Shown here one piece after another: positions 52,675 to 63,005 of a stretch of 64,000 nt of DNA (its first letter is position 1; every line of letters starts with the position of its first letter). The position numbers were made by a program, and so were the translations under genes. The notes under the pieces were generated by a model. The model was given only the letters and a program-made list of their open reading frames with translations, did no database searches and was not told the origin of the DNA. Location: contig NZ_JAILYH010000012.1 in the NCBI RefSeq assembly GCF_019793435.1, positions 1 to 64,000 on the forward strand. Direction: 5' to 3'. Origin of the DNA: Rhizobium redzepovicii. GTDB taxonomy: Bacteria; Pseudomonadota; Alphaproteobacteria; Rhizobiales; Rhizobiaceae.

Positions 52675-53390
52675 CCCGCAATCGCCTGTTTCTGCAGGGC
52701 GACGAGTTCGCCGATGCCGTTCTTGGCAAGACCCATCAGCGAAGTGAATTCCTCTTCGCTAAATGGCGTGCCTTCGGCCGTTCCCTGGATTTCGACGATG
52801 CCGCCGGCGCCGGTCATGACGAAATTGGCGTCGGTCTCGGCCGAGGAATCCTCGAGGTAATCGAGATCGATCACCGGCTGGCTGGCGAAAACGCCGCAGG
52901 AGATGGCGGCGACATGATCCTTCAGGACCCGGTCGACCTTGATCATGTTGCGGCTTTCCATCCATTTCAGGCAGTCGTAAAGCGCGATCCAGCCGCCGGT
53001 GATCGCGGCCGTCCGCGTGCCGCCATCGGCCTGGATGACGTCGCAATCAAGGGTGATCTGCCGCTCGCCGAGCGCCTGCAGGTCGACGACGGCGCGCAGC
53101 GACCGGCCGATCAGCCGCTGGATTTCCTGGGTGCGGCCGCCCTGCTTGCCGGCGGCCGCCTCGCGCTTCATGCGCTCGCCGGTCGCCCGCGGCAGCATGC
53201 CGTACTCAGCCGTGACCCAGCCCTTGCCGCTATTGCGCAGCCATGGCGGCGTCTTTTCTTCGAGGCTGGCCGTGCAGAGCACATGCGTATCGCCGAATTT
53301 CACCAGGCAGGAACCTTCCGCATGCTTGGAAAAATTGCGCTCGAACGAGACCTTGCGCATCTGGTCGATTTTTCTGCCTGAAGGCCGCAT
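52671..53390 (-). CDS. rph: Ribonuclease PH
   Basis: A 239-residue phosphorolytic 3'-5' exonuclease trimming tRNA precursors. It has the family segments GDTHVLCTASLEE, AEYGMLPRAT, GGRTQEIQRLIGRSLR and DCDVIQADGGTRTA. Divergent from hrcA, as in other rhizobia. Confidence 0.96.
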   Translation of the reverse strand: MRPSGRKIDQMRKVSFERNFSKHAEGSCLVKFGDTHVLCTASLEEKTPPWLRNSGKGWVTAEYGMLPRATGERMKREAAAGKQGGRTQEIQRLIGRSLRAVVDLQALGERQITLDCDVIQADGGTRTAAITGGWIALYDCLKWMESRNMIKVDRVLKDHVAAISCGVFASQPVIDLDYLEDSSAETDANFVMTGAGGIVEIQGTAEGTPFSEEEFTSLMGLAKNGIGELVALQKQAIAG

Positions 53391-53517
53391 TCTTATCTCC
53401 TGGGGTTTGTTGACCGCTTCTACGATTGGCGGCGCCCATTTGCAAATTCCCTTTTGCCACGGCTGCGAGTTTGACTTACTTTTCGCGAAGTATCATCAGC
53501 GCGGGTTCGAGAGTTTC

Positions 53518-54606
53518 ATGGGCATCAGGTCGACATCGGTTTCGGATGCCGTTGCTGCGCTGGACGAGCGCTCCAGGGAAATTTTTCGCCGCATCGTCGA
53601 GGGCTATCTGGAGAGCGGCGAGCCGCTCGGGTCGCGCAATCTGTCCCGCCTGCTGCCGATGTCGCTGTCGCCGGCCTCGGTGCGCAACGTCATGAGCGAT
53701 CTCGAGGATCTCGGCCTCATCTATTCGCCGCATATCAGCGCCGGCCGGCTGCCGACCCAGATCGGCCTGCGTTTCTTTGTCGATGCCTTCATGCAGGTCG
53801 GCGATCTCTCCGCCGAGGACCGCGCCAGCATCGACCGCCAGGTGCGGGCCGAAAGCGGCGGCAATCCGGTGGAATCGATGATGAACGAGGCGAGCCGCAT
53901 GCTGTCGGGCATTTCGCGCGGCGCCGGCTTGGTCATCACCTCGAAAAGCGATCCGGTGCTCAAACATGTGGAGTTCATCCGGCTGGAGCCGACAAAGGCG
54001 CTGGCCGTGCTCGTCGGCGATCACGACCAGGTGGAAAACCGCATCATCGAGCTGCCGGCGGGCGTTACCTCCTCGCAGCTGGCCGAGGCGGCGAATTTTC
54101 TCAATGCCCACATGTCCGGCCAGACCCTGCCGGAGCTGCGCAAACAATTAAGTCAGCTGAAGGATAACGTCCGCCACGAACTCGATGCCCTGTCGCGTGA
54201 TCTCGTCGAGCGCGGCATCGCCGTCTGGGCCGGCAGCCCCGACGAGGGAAAGCCGGCGCAGCTGATCATCCGCGGCCGCGCCAACCTGCTTGAAGGTCTC
54301 GCCGGCGCCGAGGATCTCGACCGGCTGCGGATGCTGTTCGACGATCTCGAAAAGAAAGACAGCCTGATCGAGATCCTCAATCTCGCCGAAACCGGCTCGG
54401 GCGTGCGTATCTTTATCGGCTCGGAAAATAAGCTCTTCTCGCTGTCCGGCTCATCGCTCATCGTTGCGCCCTATCGTGACGACGACGATCGCATCGTCGG
54501 CGCCGTCGGCGTCATCGGCCCGACGCGGCTCAATTATTCCCGTATCGTGCCGATGGTGGACTACACTGCCCAGCTCGTCTCCCGGCTTTCACGCAATCCG
54601 CTTTGA
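53518..54606 (+). CDS. hrcA: Heat-inducible transcription repressor HrcA
   Basis: Three hundred and sixty-two residues from the ATG at 53518: N-terminal winged HTH (REIFRRIVEGYLESGEPLGSRNLSRLLP) and GAF-like C-terminal domain ending in the HrcA signature (GAVGVIGPTRLNYSRIVPMVDYTAQLVS, in part). It represses groESL-type genes through CIRCE and needs GroEL for activity. Longer in-frame starts back to 52999 run over rph and are rejected. No CIRCE is seen here. Confidence 0.95.
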   Translation: MGIRSTSVSDAVAALDERSREIFRRIVEGYLESGEPLGSRNLSRLLPMSLSPASVRNVMSDLEDLGLIYSPHISAGRLPTQIGLRFFVDAFMQVGDLSAEDRASIDRQVRAESGGNPVESMMNEASRMLSGISRGAGLVITSKSDPVLKHVEFIRLEPTKALAVLVGDHDQVENRIIELPAGVTSSQLAEAANFLNAHMSGQTLPELRKQLSQLKDNVRHELDALSRDLVERGIAVWAGSPDEGKPAQLIIRGRANLLEGLAGAEDLDRLRMLFDDLEKKDSLIEILNLAETGSGVRIFIGSENKLFSLSGSSLIVAPYRDDDDRIVGAVGVIGPTRLNYSRIVPMVDYTAQLVSRLSRNPL

Positions 54607-54652
54607 CCACTTTGACGAAGACCGCGGAATTTTCGCTTCTTTGTCACGCAGA

Positions 54653-54681
54653 CTTGATTTTTTTCGGTCAAACCTCGATAT
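54653..54681 (+). promoter_or_regulatory. Possible RpoH-type promoter of grpE
   Basis: CTTGAT (54653-54658) is followed after 15 nt by CTCGAT, resembling a heat-shock sigma-32 promoter, 35 bp upstream of grpE. The -10 match is weak. Confidence 0.3.
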
Positions 54682-54715
54682 CGGGCGCATCTGAAGACAC
54701 CAACCGGAGACCGTC

Positions 54716-55348
54716 ATGACCGATGACACGACGAAAAACGGACCTGACGCAACTGCGGCCGATGCCGCAGCCGACGCTGCCGCCTACGTCGAGAACGATA
54801 TTGCGCAGGAAGAGGCGCCCCAGCCTGATGCACTCGAGCTTCTGAAAGCCGAAAACGGCGAACTGCGCGACCGCTATCTGCGCCTTGCCGCCGAAATGGA
54901 TAATCTGCGCCGCCGCACCGAGCGTGAGGTCAAGGACGCCAAGTCCTATTCCGTCGCCGGTTTCGCGCGTGACATGCTCGCCGTCTCGGACAATCTGCGC
55001 CGGGCGCTGGATGCCATTCCGGCAGAGGTCAAGGACGCGGCCGATGCCGGCCTGACCACGCTGATCGAGGGCGTCGAGATGACCGAGCGCGCCATGCTGT
55101 CGGCGCTCGAGCGCCACGGCGTTCGCAAGCTGGAGCCGGTCGGCCAGAAGTTCGATCCGAATTTCCATCAGGCGATGTTCGAAGTGCCGAACCCGGATGT
55201 GCCGAACAACACGGTCGTCCAGGTCGTGCAGGCAGGCTTTTCCATCGGCGAGCGCGTGCTGCGCCCGGCCATGGTCGGCGTCGCCAAGGGCGGTCCGAAG
55301 GCCACCGAAGCCGAAACCAATTCGGTCTTCGACGAGAAGGACGCCTGA
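54716..55348 (+). CDS. grpE: GrpE, nucleotide exchange factor of DnaK
   Basis: Two hundred and ten residues: acidic, disordered N-terminus, long coiled coil (about 45-100; LRDRYLRLAAEMDNLRRRTERE) and C-terminal beta-domain ending VLRPAMVGVAKGG. It releases ADP from DnaK. It lies 109 bp after hrcA, in the usual order, and is preceded by GGAGACC. Confidence 0.95.
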   Translation: MTDDTTKNGPDATAADAAADAAAYVENDIAQEEAPQPDALELLKAENGELRDRYLRLAAEMDNLRRRTEREVKDAKSYSVAGFARDMLAVSDNLRRALDAIPAEVKDAADAGLTTLIEGVEMTERAMLSALERHGVRKLEPVGQKFDPNFHQAMFEVPNPDVPNNTVVQVVQAGFSIGERVLRPAMVGVAKGGPKATEAETNSVFDEKDA

Positions 55349-55378
55349 ACCTTCTCCCTTTGGAGAAGGATGCCGAAA

Positions 55379-56344
55379 TCAGATGCGGGCGAAGCGTTCG
55401 ATCAAAAGATCGAAGAAGCCGTCCGCATCGACTTGGCGCATGACCTTTGCATTGCGCTTGCGCTCGGTGACATGCCACCAGTCGACGACCGTCATGCCGA
55501 CGGTGAGTTCGGAGTGGATCTCGATTTCGACATTGCAGTCTCGGCCGTTGAAAAGCTCCGGCTTCAGCAGGTAGGCGATCACGGTCGGGTCATGCAGCGG
55601 CCCGCCGTCGGAGCCGTATTTCTCGATATCGAAGCGTTCAAAGAATTCCAGCATCTCGACCATCGCCTTTGCCGGCGCCGTGCCGATCTCGGCCATGCGC
55701 TTCACCCGATCCTTGCGGGTCAGCAACTGGTGCGTCACGTCAAGCGGCATCATCACGATCGGAACGCCCGAGCGGAAGACGATATCGGCGGCCTCGGGAT
55801 CGACGTAAATATTGAATTCGGCTGCCGGCGTGATGTTGCCGCCCTCGAAAAAACCGCCGCCCATCATCACCAATTCGCGGATGCGCGGGGCGATGTCGGG
55901 CGCCTTCTGTAAGGCCAGGCCGATATTGGTGAGCGGCCCGAGCGTGCAGAGCGTCACCGTGCCTTCTTCCTCACGCCGCAGCGTCTCGATGATGAAGTCG
56001 ACGGCATGTCCCGTTTGCAGCGCCATCGTCGGCTCGCTGAGGTGAGGACCGTCGAGGCCGGTCTTGCCGTGTACATGCTCGGCGGTCACCAGCTTGCGGG
56101 CGATCGGCGCGTCGGCGCCGGCAAAGACCTTCGTCTCCGTCTGGCCGCAGAGTTCACAGACGATGCGCGCATTGCGGCTGGTCAGCGAAAGCGGCACGTT
56201 GCCGGCGACCGTGGTGATCCCCAGCAACTCCAGCTCGTCGGGACTGCCGAAGGCCAGCATAATGGCGGCCGCGTCGTCCTGGCCGGGATCCGTGTCAATG
56301 ATGATCTTTCTTGCGCTTGCCATCCGATGCACCGTTTTCTTCAT
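55379..56344 (-). CDS. Inosine/uridine-preferring nucleoside hydrolase
   Basis: Up to 321 residues. The calcium-binding aspartate cluster DTDPGQDDAAAI and the MPLDVTHQ region identify the family, which cleaves ribonucleosides to ribose and base. The ATG at 56344 gives a 7-residue basic extension; the ATG at 56323 (MASARKIIIDTDPGQ) is equally plausible and more like the family. Convergent with grpE. Confidence 0.92.
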   Translation of the reverse strand: MKKTVHRMASARKIIIDTDPGQDDAAAIMLAFGSPDELELLGITTVAGNVPLSLTSRNARIVCELCGQTETKVFAGADAPIARKLVTAEHVHGKTGLDGPHLSEPTMALQTGHAVDFIIETLRREEEGTVTLCTLGPLTNIGLALQKAPDIAPRIRELVMMGGGFFEGGNITPAAEFNIYVDPEAADIVFRSGVPIVMMPLDVTHQLLTRKDRVKRMAEIGTAPAKAMVEMLEFFERFDIEKYGSDGGPLHDPTVIAYLLKPELFNGRDCNVEIEIHSELTVGMTVVDWWHVTERKRNAKVMRQVDADGFFDLLIERFARI

Positions 56345-56467
56345 TTCTCGTCACAAATCGGCACATTCTGCGCCGGCCCGTTTTGATGCGAGGCAGCCGC
56401 CGCTTTGTCAAGCAAGGAGCCATCACCACCTCAAAATTGAGGGGTGGTGCCGAGACGTCACCCGCGT

Positions 56468-56494
56468 CTTGCAGCGCCGGGGTGCTGTCCCCAT
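56468..56494 (+). promoter_or_regulatory. RpoH (heat-shock sigma) promoter of hsp20
   Basis: CTTGCA (56468-56473), 15 nt, CCCCAT (56489-56494). This fits the sigma-32 consensus (CTTGAA, CCCCAT) with one mismatch, about 70 bp before the hsp20 ATG. Confidence 0.6.
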
Positions 56495-56520
56495 ATTAGC
56501 GGCATCCGGATGCTGCCCTT

Positions 56521-56553
56521 AAGGTCCGGGATGGTCGCTTGCATCAAGGACTT
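56521..56553 (+). promoter_or_regulatory. Possible RNA thermometer before hsp20
   Basis: AAGGTCC (56521-56527) can pair with GGACTT (56548-56553) leaving one bulged G, which sequesters the AAGGA ribosome site. A TCGCT (56535-56539) in the loop matches the UYGCU core of ROSE elements, which control rhizobial small heat-shock genes. The standard ROSE pairing is imperfect, so this is tentative. Confidence 0.35.
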
Positions 56554-56561
56554 GAAAAGAG

Positions 56562-56987
56562 ATGAGCCGCATTACCCCTTTCGCCAGCCCGCTGCTTCTG
56601 GGCTTCGATGCCATGGAAAAGACGCTGGAGCGCATTTCCAAGGCGAGCGACGGATATCCGCCTTACAATATCGAACGCATCGCCGCCGATAACGGCGCGC
56701 CGGAACGTCTGCGCATCACGCTGGCTGTCGCCGGCTTCGGCGAGGAGGAACTCGATGTTTCCATTGAGGAGAACCAGCTTCTGATTCGCGGCCGTCAGGT
56801 GGAGCACGGCGAACGGGACTATCTCTATCGCGGCATCGCCGCCCGTCAGTTCCAGCGCACCTTCGTTCTGGCCGACGGCATGCAGGTGCTCGGCGCCGGT
56901 CTGAAGAACGGTCTGCTCTCCGTCGATCTAATTCGACCGGAGCCCGCGCGCATGGTCAAGAAAATTAACATTTCGGTCTCACAGTAG
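56562..56987 (+). CDS. Hsp20/alpha-crystallin small heat-shock protein
   Basis: One hundred and forty-one residues with the alpha-crystallin domain (RLRITLAVAGFGEEELDVSIEENQLLIRGRQ and GLLSVDLIRPEP) and a short C-terminal tail. It binds unfolding proteins as large oligomers. It has an RpoH-like promoter and a structured leader, and is followed by the DUF1150 gene. Confidence 0.93.
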   Translation: MSRITPFASPLLLGFDAMEKTLERISKASDGYPPYNIERIAADNGAPERLRITLAVAGFGEEELDVSIEENQLLIRGRQVEHGERDYLYRGIAARQFQRTFVLADGMQVLGAGLKNGLLSVDLIRPEPARMVKKINISVSQ

Positions 56988-57034
56988 CACAACGGTTTGT
57001 CGAACCGTTGGTCCCTTCTTCCGGAGGAACAGGA

Positions 57035-57292
57035 ATGTTGATGAAAGAAGCCACGTCTCACTTGACCAAATCCGAGCTTGCCCACATCGGCAGCGGCGAG
57101 GTCGCCTATATCAGAAAGATGCGCACCGAAGAGGTCGCCAAGTGTTTTCCCGAGGCGCCGGATATCGATCCGAACGTCGATCTCTGGGCACTTTTCGGCG
57201 CCGACGGCACGCCGATCCTCTTGACGGACAACCGCTCCAGCACCTTCTTCAAGGCTGCCGAGGATGAACTGAAGACGGTCAGCCTCCACTGA
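57035..57292 (+). CDS. DUF1150 small protein
   Basis: Eighty-five residues from the ATG at 57035 (CGGAGGAACAGGA upstream). The conserved centre VAYIRKM and LWALFGADGTPILLTDNR identify DUF1150, which regularly follows hsp20 in Alphaproteobacteria. Function unknown; co-expression with the small heat-shock protein is likely. Confidence 0.88.
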   Translation: MLMKEATSHLTKSELAHIGSGEVAYIRKMRTEEVAKCFPEAPDIDPNVDLWALFGADGTPILLTDNRSSTFFKAAEDELKTVSLH

Positions 57293-57439
57293 CCGTCAAG
57301 ATAATGCCTGGCGCGTTGTGCTGCTTTTGCGGTGCACTATCGCTTATTCGATTTCGCTGCGGAGGCTGCGTCAGGATAGGCTCATCGTTCGTGCCACACG
57401 GCACGCCCGTCACTATTGCCCGTTAGCCGCCGTTGAAAC

Positions 57440-58141
57440 TCAGATCTTCCTGAACGTCAAATAGGCCGAAGACCGGCCCTCGCGTCGCGCCTTGGCCTCG
57501 TAGCGTGTGCTCGGCCAGCCCTCATAGGGCGTCAGCCAGTCCGCCGCATTGTCGGCCAGCCAGTTGAAGCCGCCATGGTCGCGGCATTTGAGCAGCGTCC
57601 AGTTCACATAGGTGTCGATGTCGGAGGCGAAGCAGAACAGGCCGCCCGGTTTCAGCACGCGGTGAAAGCGGTCGAGATTGGTCTTCGAGACGAAGCGGCG
57701 CTTCCAGTGCTTCCGCTTCGGCCAGGGATCGGGATAGAGCAGGTCGATCTGATCGAGCGAAGCGTCCGGCAGCCAGTCGAGCAGTTGCGTCGCGTCGTCA
57801 TTATAGACGCGGATATTGCGCGCCCCGGTCTCGCCGATACGCGACAGCAGCTTCTGCATGGAATTGACGAAGGGCTCGACGCCGATGAAGCCGGTCGAAG
57901 GCCTCTCGAGTGCGCGGTGGATCAGGTGCTCGCCGCCGCCGAAACCGATTTCCAGCCGCAATCTGTCGACCGGAACCGTAAAGAGGGACGTCAGCGGCTC
58001 CAGCGGAGCCGCCGAAAGATCGATAAGGAATGCCGGCAGCAGGCTGTTCAGCGTCTCGGCCTGGTGTTCGCGCAGGGCCTTGCCTTTGCGGCGACCGAAG
58101 AAGGCTTCAGTCGCCCGGCCGCGGCGTTCCATATCCGTCAT
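57440..58141 (-). CDS. trmB: tRNA (guanine-N7-)-methyltransferase
   Basis: A 233-residue SAM-dependent enzyme making m7G46 in tRNA. Visible motifs are EIGFGGGEHL (SAM site), LLYPDPWPKRKHWKRR (catalytic and tRNA contacts) and the C-terminal TRYEAKARREGR. It follows metK by 8 bp, forming an operon. Confidence 0.95.
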   Translation of the reverse strand: MTDMERRGRATEAFFGRRKGKALREHQAETLNSLLPAFLIDLSAAPLEPLTSLFTVPVDRLRLEIGFGGGEHLIHRALERPSTGFIGVEPFVNSMQKLLSRIGETGARNIRVYNDDATQLLDWLPDASLDQIDLLYPDPWPKRKHWKRRFVSKTNLDRFHRVLKPGGLFCFASDIDTYVNWTLLKCRDHGGFNWLADNAADWLTPYEGWPSTRYEAKARREGRSSAYLTFRKI

Positions 58142-58149
58142 GCTTTATC

Positions 58150-59388
<1,239 letters not shown>

Positions 59389-59516
59389 TCCGGGATTCCC
59401 CTCAAAGAATAAAAGCTAGCTAGTAGGTACTCAGTTCGAGGCCCGATGACAAGCGCAGAAGGACATAAATATATCTTTATATCTGCGGCAAAGTGACAAA
59501 TTTTGCCCCAAAAACG

Positions 59517-59546
59517 CAAAAAAGGCGGCCTTTCGACCGCCTTTGG
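59517..59546 (-). terminator. Terminator of the XRE gene upstream of metK
   Basis: On the minus strand GGCGGTC-GAAA-GGCCGCC is followed by a run of T, 20 bp after the XRE stop. Confidence 0.85.
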
Positions 59547-59566
59547 GATTCAGCGATTGGTGTGGC

Positions 59567-59986
59567 TCAGTCGGAGTCGGCCTCGGCTGCCAGAGCCTTC
59601 ACCAGCTCCACGACCTTGCGGCGAACCTTCGGATCGGAAATCTTGACGAAGGCGCGGTTGAGCTGCAGGCCTTCGGAAGAGGAGAGGAAATCGACGACGT
59701 AATTCGAGCTGGAGGCTTCGGCCATGCCGCCGCCGGCGCCTGCATGTTCGCCGGGTGCGTCCTCGAAGAAAAAGGAAACCGGAACATTGAGGATGTTCGA
59801 GATGTTCTGCAGACGGCTTGCGCCGACGCGGTTGGTGCCCTTTTCGTACTTCTGGATCTGCTGGAATGTGATGCCGAGGCTTTCGCCAAGTTTTTCCTGG
59901 CTCATGCCCAGCATTGTTCGGCGAAGACGAATACGGCTGCCAACGTGGATGTCGATCGGATTCGGCTTCTTTTTGTTTTCAATCAT
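59567..59986 (-). CDS. XRE-family transcriptional regulator
   Basis: One hundred and thirty-nine residues: Cro/C1 HTH at about 15-70 (GSRIRLRRTMLGMSQEKLGESLGITFQQIQKYEKGTNRVGASRL, in part) and a C-terminal region ending VVELVKALAAEADSD. This type is conserved next to metK in rhizobia. Its target is not shown by the sequence. Confidence 0.9.
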   Translation of the reverse strand: MIENKKKPNPIDIHVGSRIRLRRTMLGMSQEKLGESLGITFQQIQKYEKGTNRVGASRLQNISNILNVPVSFFFEDAPGEHAGAGGGMAEASSSNYVVDFLSSSEGLQLNRAFVKISDPKVRRKVVELVKALAAEADSD

Positions 59987-60134
59987 GGTCGTGCCCTAGC
60001 TAAGAATTTCAACCTGTTTAACCGGCATGCCCCTGATCCATCCCAAACGCCACGTTGCAAGCGGTGAGAACCCACCTTTGAACATACGTCCGGAACGCCG
60101 ATTGTCATCACTATGCAATTTTAGGGGTTTTTGG

Positions 60135-61739
60135 TCAATTCAACCCGGAAATAAAACCTCTACGAGAAACCAGCGCAATCAAAATGAGCAGCGCCTCGGT
60201 CAACCAGAAGTATGTTTGCCGGGGGAATGCCGTCCCCGCTTCTACGCCTAACCTATCAAGAGTTGCATCAATAAAGCCGGTTTGTTCGAGATCGAGGCCG
60301 GCAATAATTTCCCCCTGTGCATTCACAATTGCTGAAATACCGCTGTTGGCGTCGCGAATCAGCGGCAGTCCGGTTTCAACAGCTCGCACCCGCGCCTGCT
60401 GGAAGTGCTGATAGGGGCCTGGCGTCGCACCGAACCAGGCATCATTGGTGATATTGAGGATCGCATTGGCGTCTTCGATGTCGCCGGTCATTTCATCGGG
60501 GAAAATGATCTCGTAGCAAATCAGCGGATAAAGATTGAGCCCGCCGGGCAGCGCCAGCAGGTGCCGGCTCACTGCTGCCGAAAACCCTCCTGGTATTTCG
60601 ACGACGTTCTGGATGCCGAATTCGGTGAGCAGGTCCTCGAAGGGCAGGTATTCGCCGAACGGCACCAGATGCACCTTGTCGGAGGCGGCGATGATCTGGC
60701 CGCGGCCGTCGATCACATAGATGGAATTATAGTAGCGCGTCGGCGTGCCGGGCCCCATCTCCTCGGCGCGCACGGCTCCGGCAATCAGGATCTGGTTGTC
60801 GTCGAGCGTATCGGCGATCCGCGTCAGCGCATCCTGATTGTCGGTCAGTATGAAGGGGATGGAGGTTTCCGGCCAGACGATAATGTCGGGCTTGCGCCCG
60901 CCATTTCTCGGTGCTTCGGCCGACAGCTTCAGATGCGTCTCGAAGATCGCATTGCGATCGGCGTCGTTGTCCATCTTTGCCGCCTGGTCGATATCAGGCT
61001 GCACCAACCGCACCACCGGCCGCTTATCTTCAGGCAAGGCTTCGGCCCGCGGCGCGACATAGAGGGCATAAGCGCCATAACCGAGATGGGCGGCAAATAG
61101 CAGGACGGCGAGCGCGATGCCGGTGCGTGCGCCTTGCCGGGTGCCGACAAGGGCCGGCGCGGAAAAGACGAATACGGCAAGGGTAGTCACCCCCATCGCC
61201 CCGATCACATGCGCCGACTGCATCATCAGTGGAACCGGCATCATGCCATAGCCGATGGCGTTCCAGGGAAAGCCAGTCAGGACAACGCTTCGCAGCCATT
61301 CCATCAGCCCGAAGCCGGCCGCCAGTGCGGCGATCCGTCCCATGCCGTCGGACCAGAAGATGCGGGCAAGGGCCACCGCCAGCCCGTAGAAAATCGCCAG
61401 ACAGGCCGGCAGCCCGAGAATGGCGAGTGGCAGCGCCCAGGCGAATTCCTCCTGATCGACCAGCAGCGCATGGCCGAGCCACCACAGGCCGGCGACGAAA
61501 TAGCCGAAGCCGAACAGCCAGCCGGTGGCAAATGCCGGCCACAGCCTGCCGATGAGGCCGCTGTCAGGCGAAGCCGCGGCCCCGTCGATCAGCCAGACGA
61601 GCAGCGTGAAGGAGACGAACATTGCCGCGAAGAAGCCGAAGGGTGGCAGCGCCAGCACGGCGAATGCTCCGGCGGCAATGGCCAGCAGCGACCGTTTGAA
61701 ACCCCAGACGAGGATAACCCTGTCCGCAAGCCGCTCCAT
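60135..61739 (-). CDS. lnt: Apolipoprotein N-acyltransferase
   Basis: About 534 residues: multiple N-terminal membrane helices and a periplasmic nitrilase-like domain with the catalytic Glu (WPETSIPF) and Cys (LICYEIIFP). It adds the third acyl chain to lipoproteins. The ATG at 61739 has GGGAG 6 nt upstream; the frame continues to 61766. It lies in the conserved phoH-ybeY-corC-lnt cluster. Confidence 0.94.
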   Translation of the reverse strand: MERLADRVILVWGFKRSLLAIAAGAFAVLALPPFGFFAAMFVSFTLLVWLIDGAAASPDSGLIGRLWPAFATGWLFGFGYFVAGLWWLGHALLVDQEEFAWALPLAILGLPACLAIFYGLAVALARIFWSDGMGRIAALAAGFGLMEWLRSVVLTGFPWNAIGYGMMPVPLMMQSAHVIGAMGVTTLAVFVFSAPALVGTRQGARTGIALAVLLFAAHLGYGAYALYVAPRAEALPEDKRPVVRLVQPDIDQAAKMDNDADRNAIFETHLKLSAEAPRNGGRKPDIIVWPETSIPFILTDNQDALTRIADTLDDNQILIAGAVRAEEMGPGTPTRYYNSIYVIDGRGQIIAASDKVHLVPFGEYLPFEDLLTEFGIQNVVEIPGGFSAAVSRHLLALPGGLNLYPLICYEIIFPDEMTGDIEDANAILNITNDAWFGATPGPYQHFQQARVRAVETGLPLIRDANSGISAIVNAQGEIIAGLDLEQTGFIDATLDRLGVEAGTAFPRQTYFWLTEALLILIALVSRRGFISGLN

Positions 61740-61850
61740 GCGCACTCCCATCAAACCGCGAATCAACCCATGCGCAGTCTTTCAAAAAAGCGGCTCTTTG
61801 TCCTGTTAATGAAGATCGCCCGGAACCGCGCAGCGGGTTCCGGGACAGCA

Positions 61851-63005
61851 TTAATTGGCGGTTGATTCCGCTGGCCGGTCGTCGCCGGCGTCGGAGCCGG
61901 GGGGAATGTCGCCATCCACCTTGGCGCGGCGGCGGATCGCATGGCGCTTGCGGGTGATGCGCAGCCGCTTGATGCGGCGCGGATCGGCGTCGAGGATGTG
62001 GAATTCGAAGCCCGGCAGCGCCTGCACGACCTCGCCGCGCACCGGGATGCGGCCGAGTGCGGAGAAGATCAGACCGCCCAGCGTATCGACCTCGTCGACC
62101 TGCTCGCTGATGTCGAAATCCGGCCCGATCGCCGCGGCGATCTCTTCCAGTTCGACGCGGGCGTCGGCAATGAAGACGTCTTCGGCAACCCGCTTGAACA
62201 TCACCTCTTCGTCGTCGTGTTCGTCGTCGATGTCGCCGACCACCATTTCGACGATGTCCTCATGCGAGGCGAGCCCGTCGGTGCCGCCATATTCGTCGAT
62301 GACCAGCGCCATCTGCGTGCGGTTCACCTGCATGCGGCGCAACAGGTCCGAGGCCAGCATCGACGGCGGCACGAACAGGATCTTGCGGATGATGCCGGCT
62401 TCCGTCAGCGTCTTCTGCAAGTCGACGCGGGCGAGATCCAAATTCGGCTTGGCCGGCCGCGTGGTCTTCTGGATATTCTCGGGCGCAACCTCGATCGCCG
62501 GCAGCGCCGGCAGGGCTGCGGCCGGTTTCGCCGGGCCGCGGCGCTTGTTGCGCGCCTGCTTGGCGACATAGGAGAGCAGATCGCGGATATGCACCATGCC
62601 GCGCGGATCGTCGAGCGTGTCGGCATAGACGGGCATGCGCGAGCGGCCGGATTCCTCGAACAGGATCATCAGCTCGCCGATGGTGATGTTCTGGTCGACC
62701 GCCTCGATATCGGCGCGCGGCACCATCACGTCGGCGACGCGCACCTCGCGAAAGCGCAGAATGTTATGCAGCATTGCCCGTTCGTCGGGTGAAAATGCGT
62801 CATCGCCGGCCGCATCGGTCATCAGCGCGTCGGCAAGATCCTCGCGCAGCCGCGAGCCCTGCTGCGGGCGAAGGATGCGCGCGGCGCGCGACCAGAAGGA
62901 TTGGGATCGGCCGGATGGCCGACTACTACTGCCCGCCTCGTCGGAAGAGGAGGATGGCTCGGAGTCCTTGGCGTCTGCCGCCGGCTTCGTCGTAAAGTCG
63001 CTCAT
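61851..63005 (-). CDS. corC: CBS/CorC_HlyC-domain protein (CorC/YbeX-like)
   Basis: Three hundred and eighty-four residues: low-complexity Ser-rich N-terminus, a CBS pair (about 95-270) interrupted by an Ala/Pro-rich insertion, and a C-terminal CorC_HlyC transporter-associated domain. No DUF21 membrane domain, so it is the soluble YbeX type associated with magnesium/cobalt homeostasis and ribosome function. It overlaps ybeY by four bases. Confidence 0.9.
   Translation of the reverse strand: MSDFTTKPAADAKDSEPSSSSDEAGSSSRPSGRSQSFWSRAARILRPQQGSRLREDLADALMTDAAGDDAFSPDERAMLHNILRFREVRVADVMVPRADIEAVDQNITIGELMILFEESGRSRMPVYADTLDDPRGMVHIRDLLSYVAKQARNKRRGPAKPAAALPALPAIEVAPENIQKTTRPAKPNLDLARVDLQKTLTEAGIIRKILFVPPSMLASDLLRRMQVNRTQMALVIDEYGGTDGLASHEDIVEMVVGDIDDEHDDEEVMFKRVAEDVFIADARVELEEIAAAIGPDFDISEQVDEVDTLGGLIFSALGRIPVRGEVVQALPGFEFHILDADPRRIKRLRITRKRHAIRRRAKVDGDIPPGSDAGDDRPAESTAN

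Noticed and set aside
53391..54715. CIRCE operator near hrcA/grpE
   Set aside because: No TTAGCACTC-N9-GAGTGCTAA-like sequence found.
59389..59516. SAM riboswitch in the metK leader
   Set aside because: No recognisable SAM-I, SAM-II or SAM/SAH core; only a GCTAGCTAG palindrome is evident.
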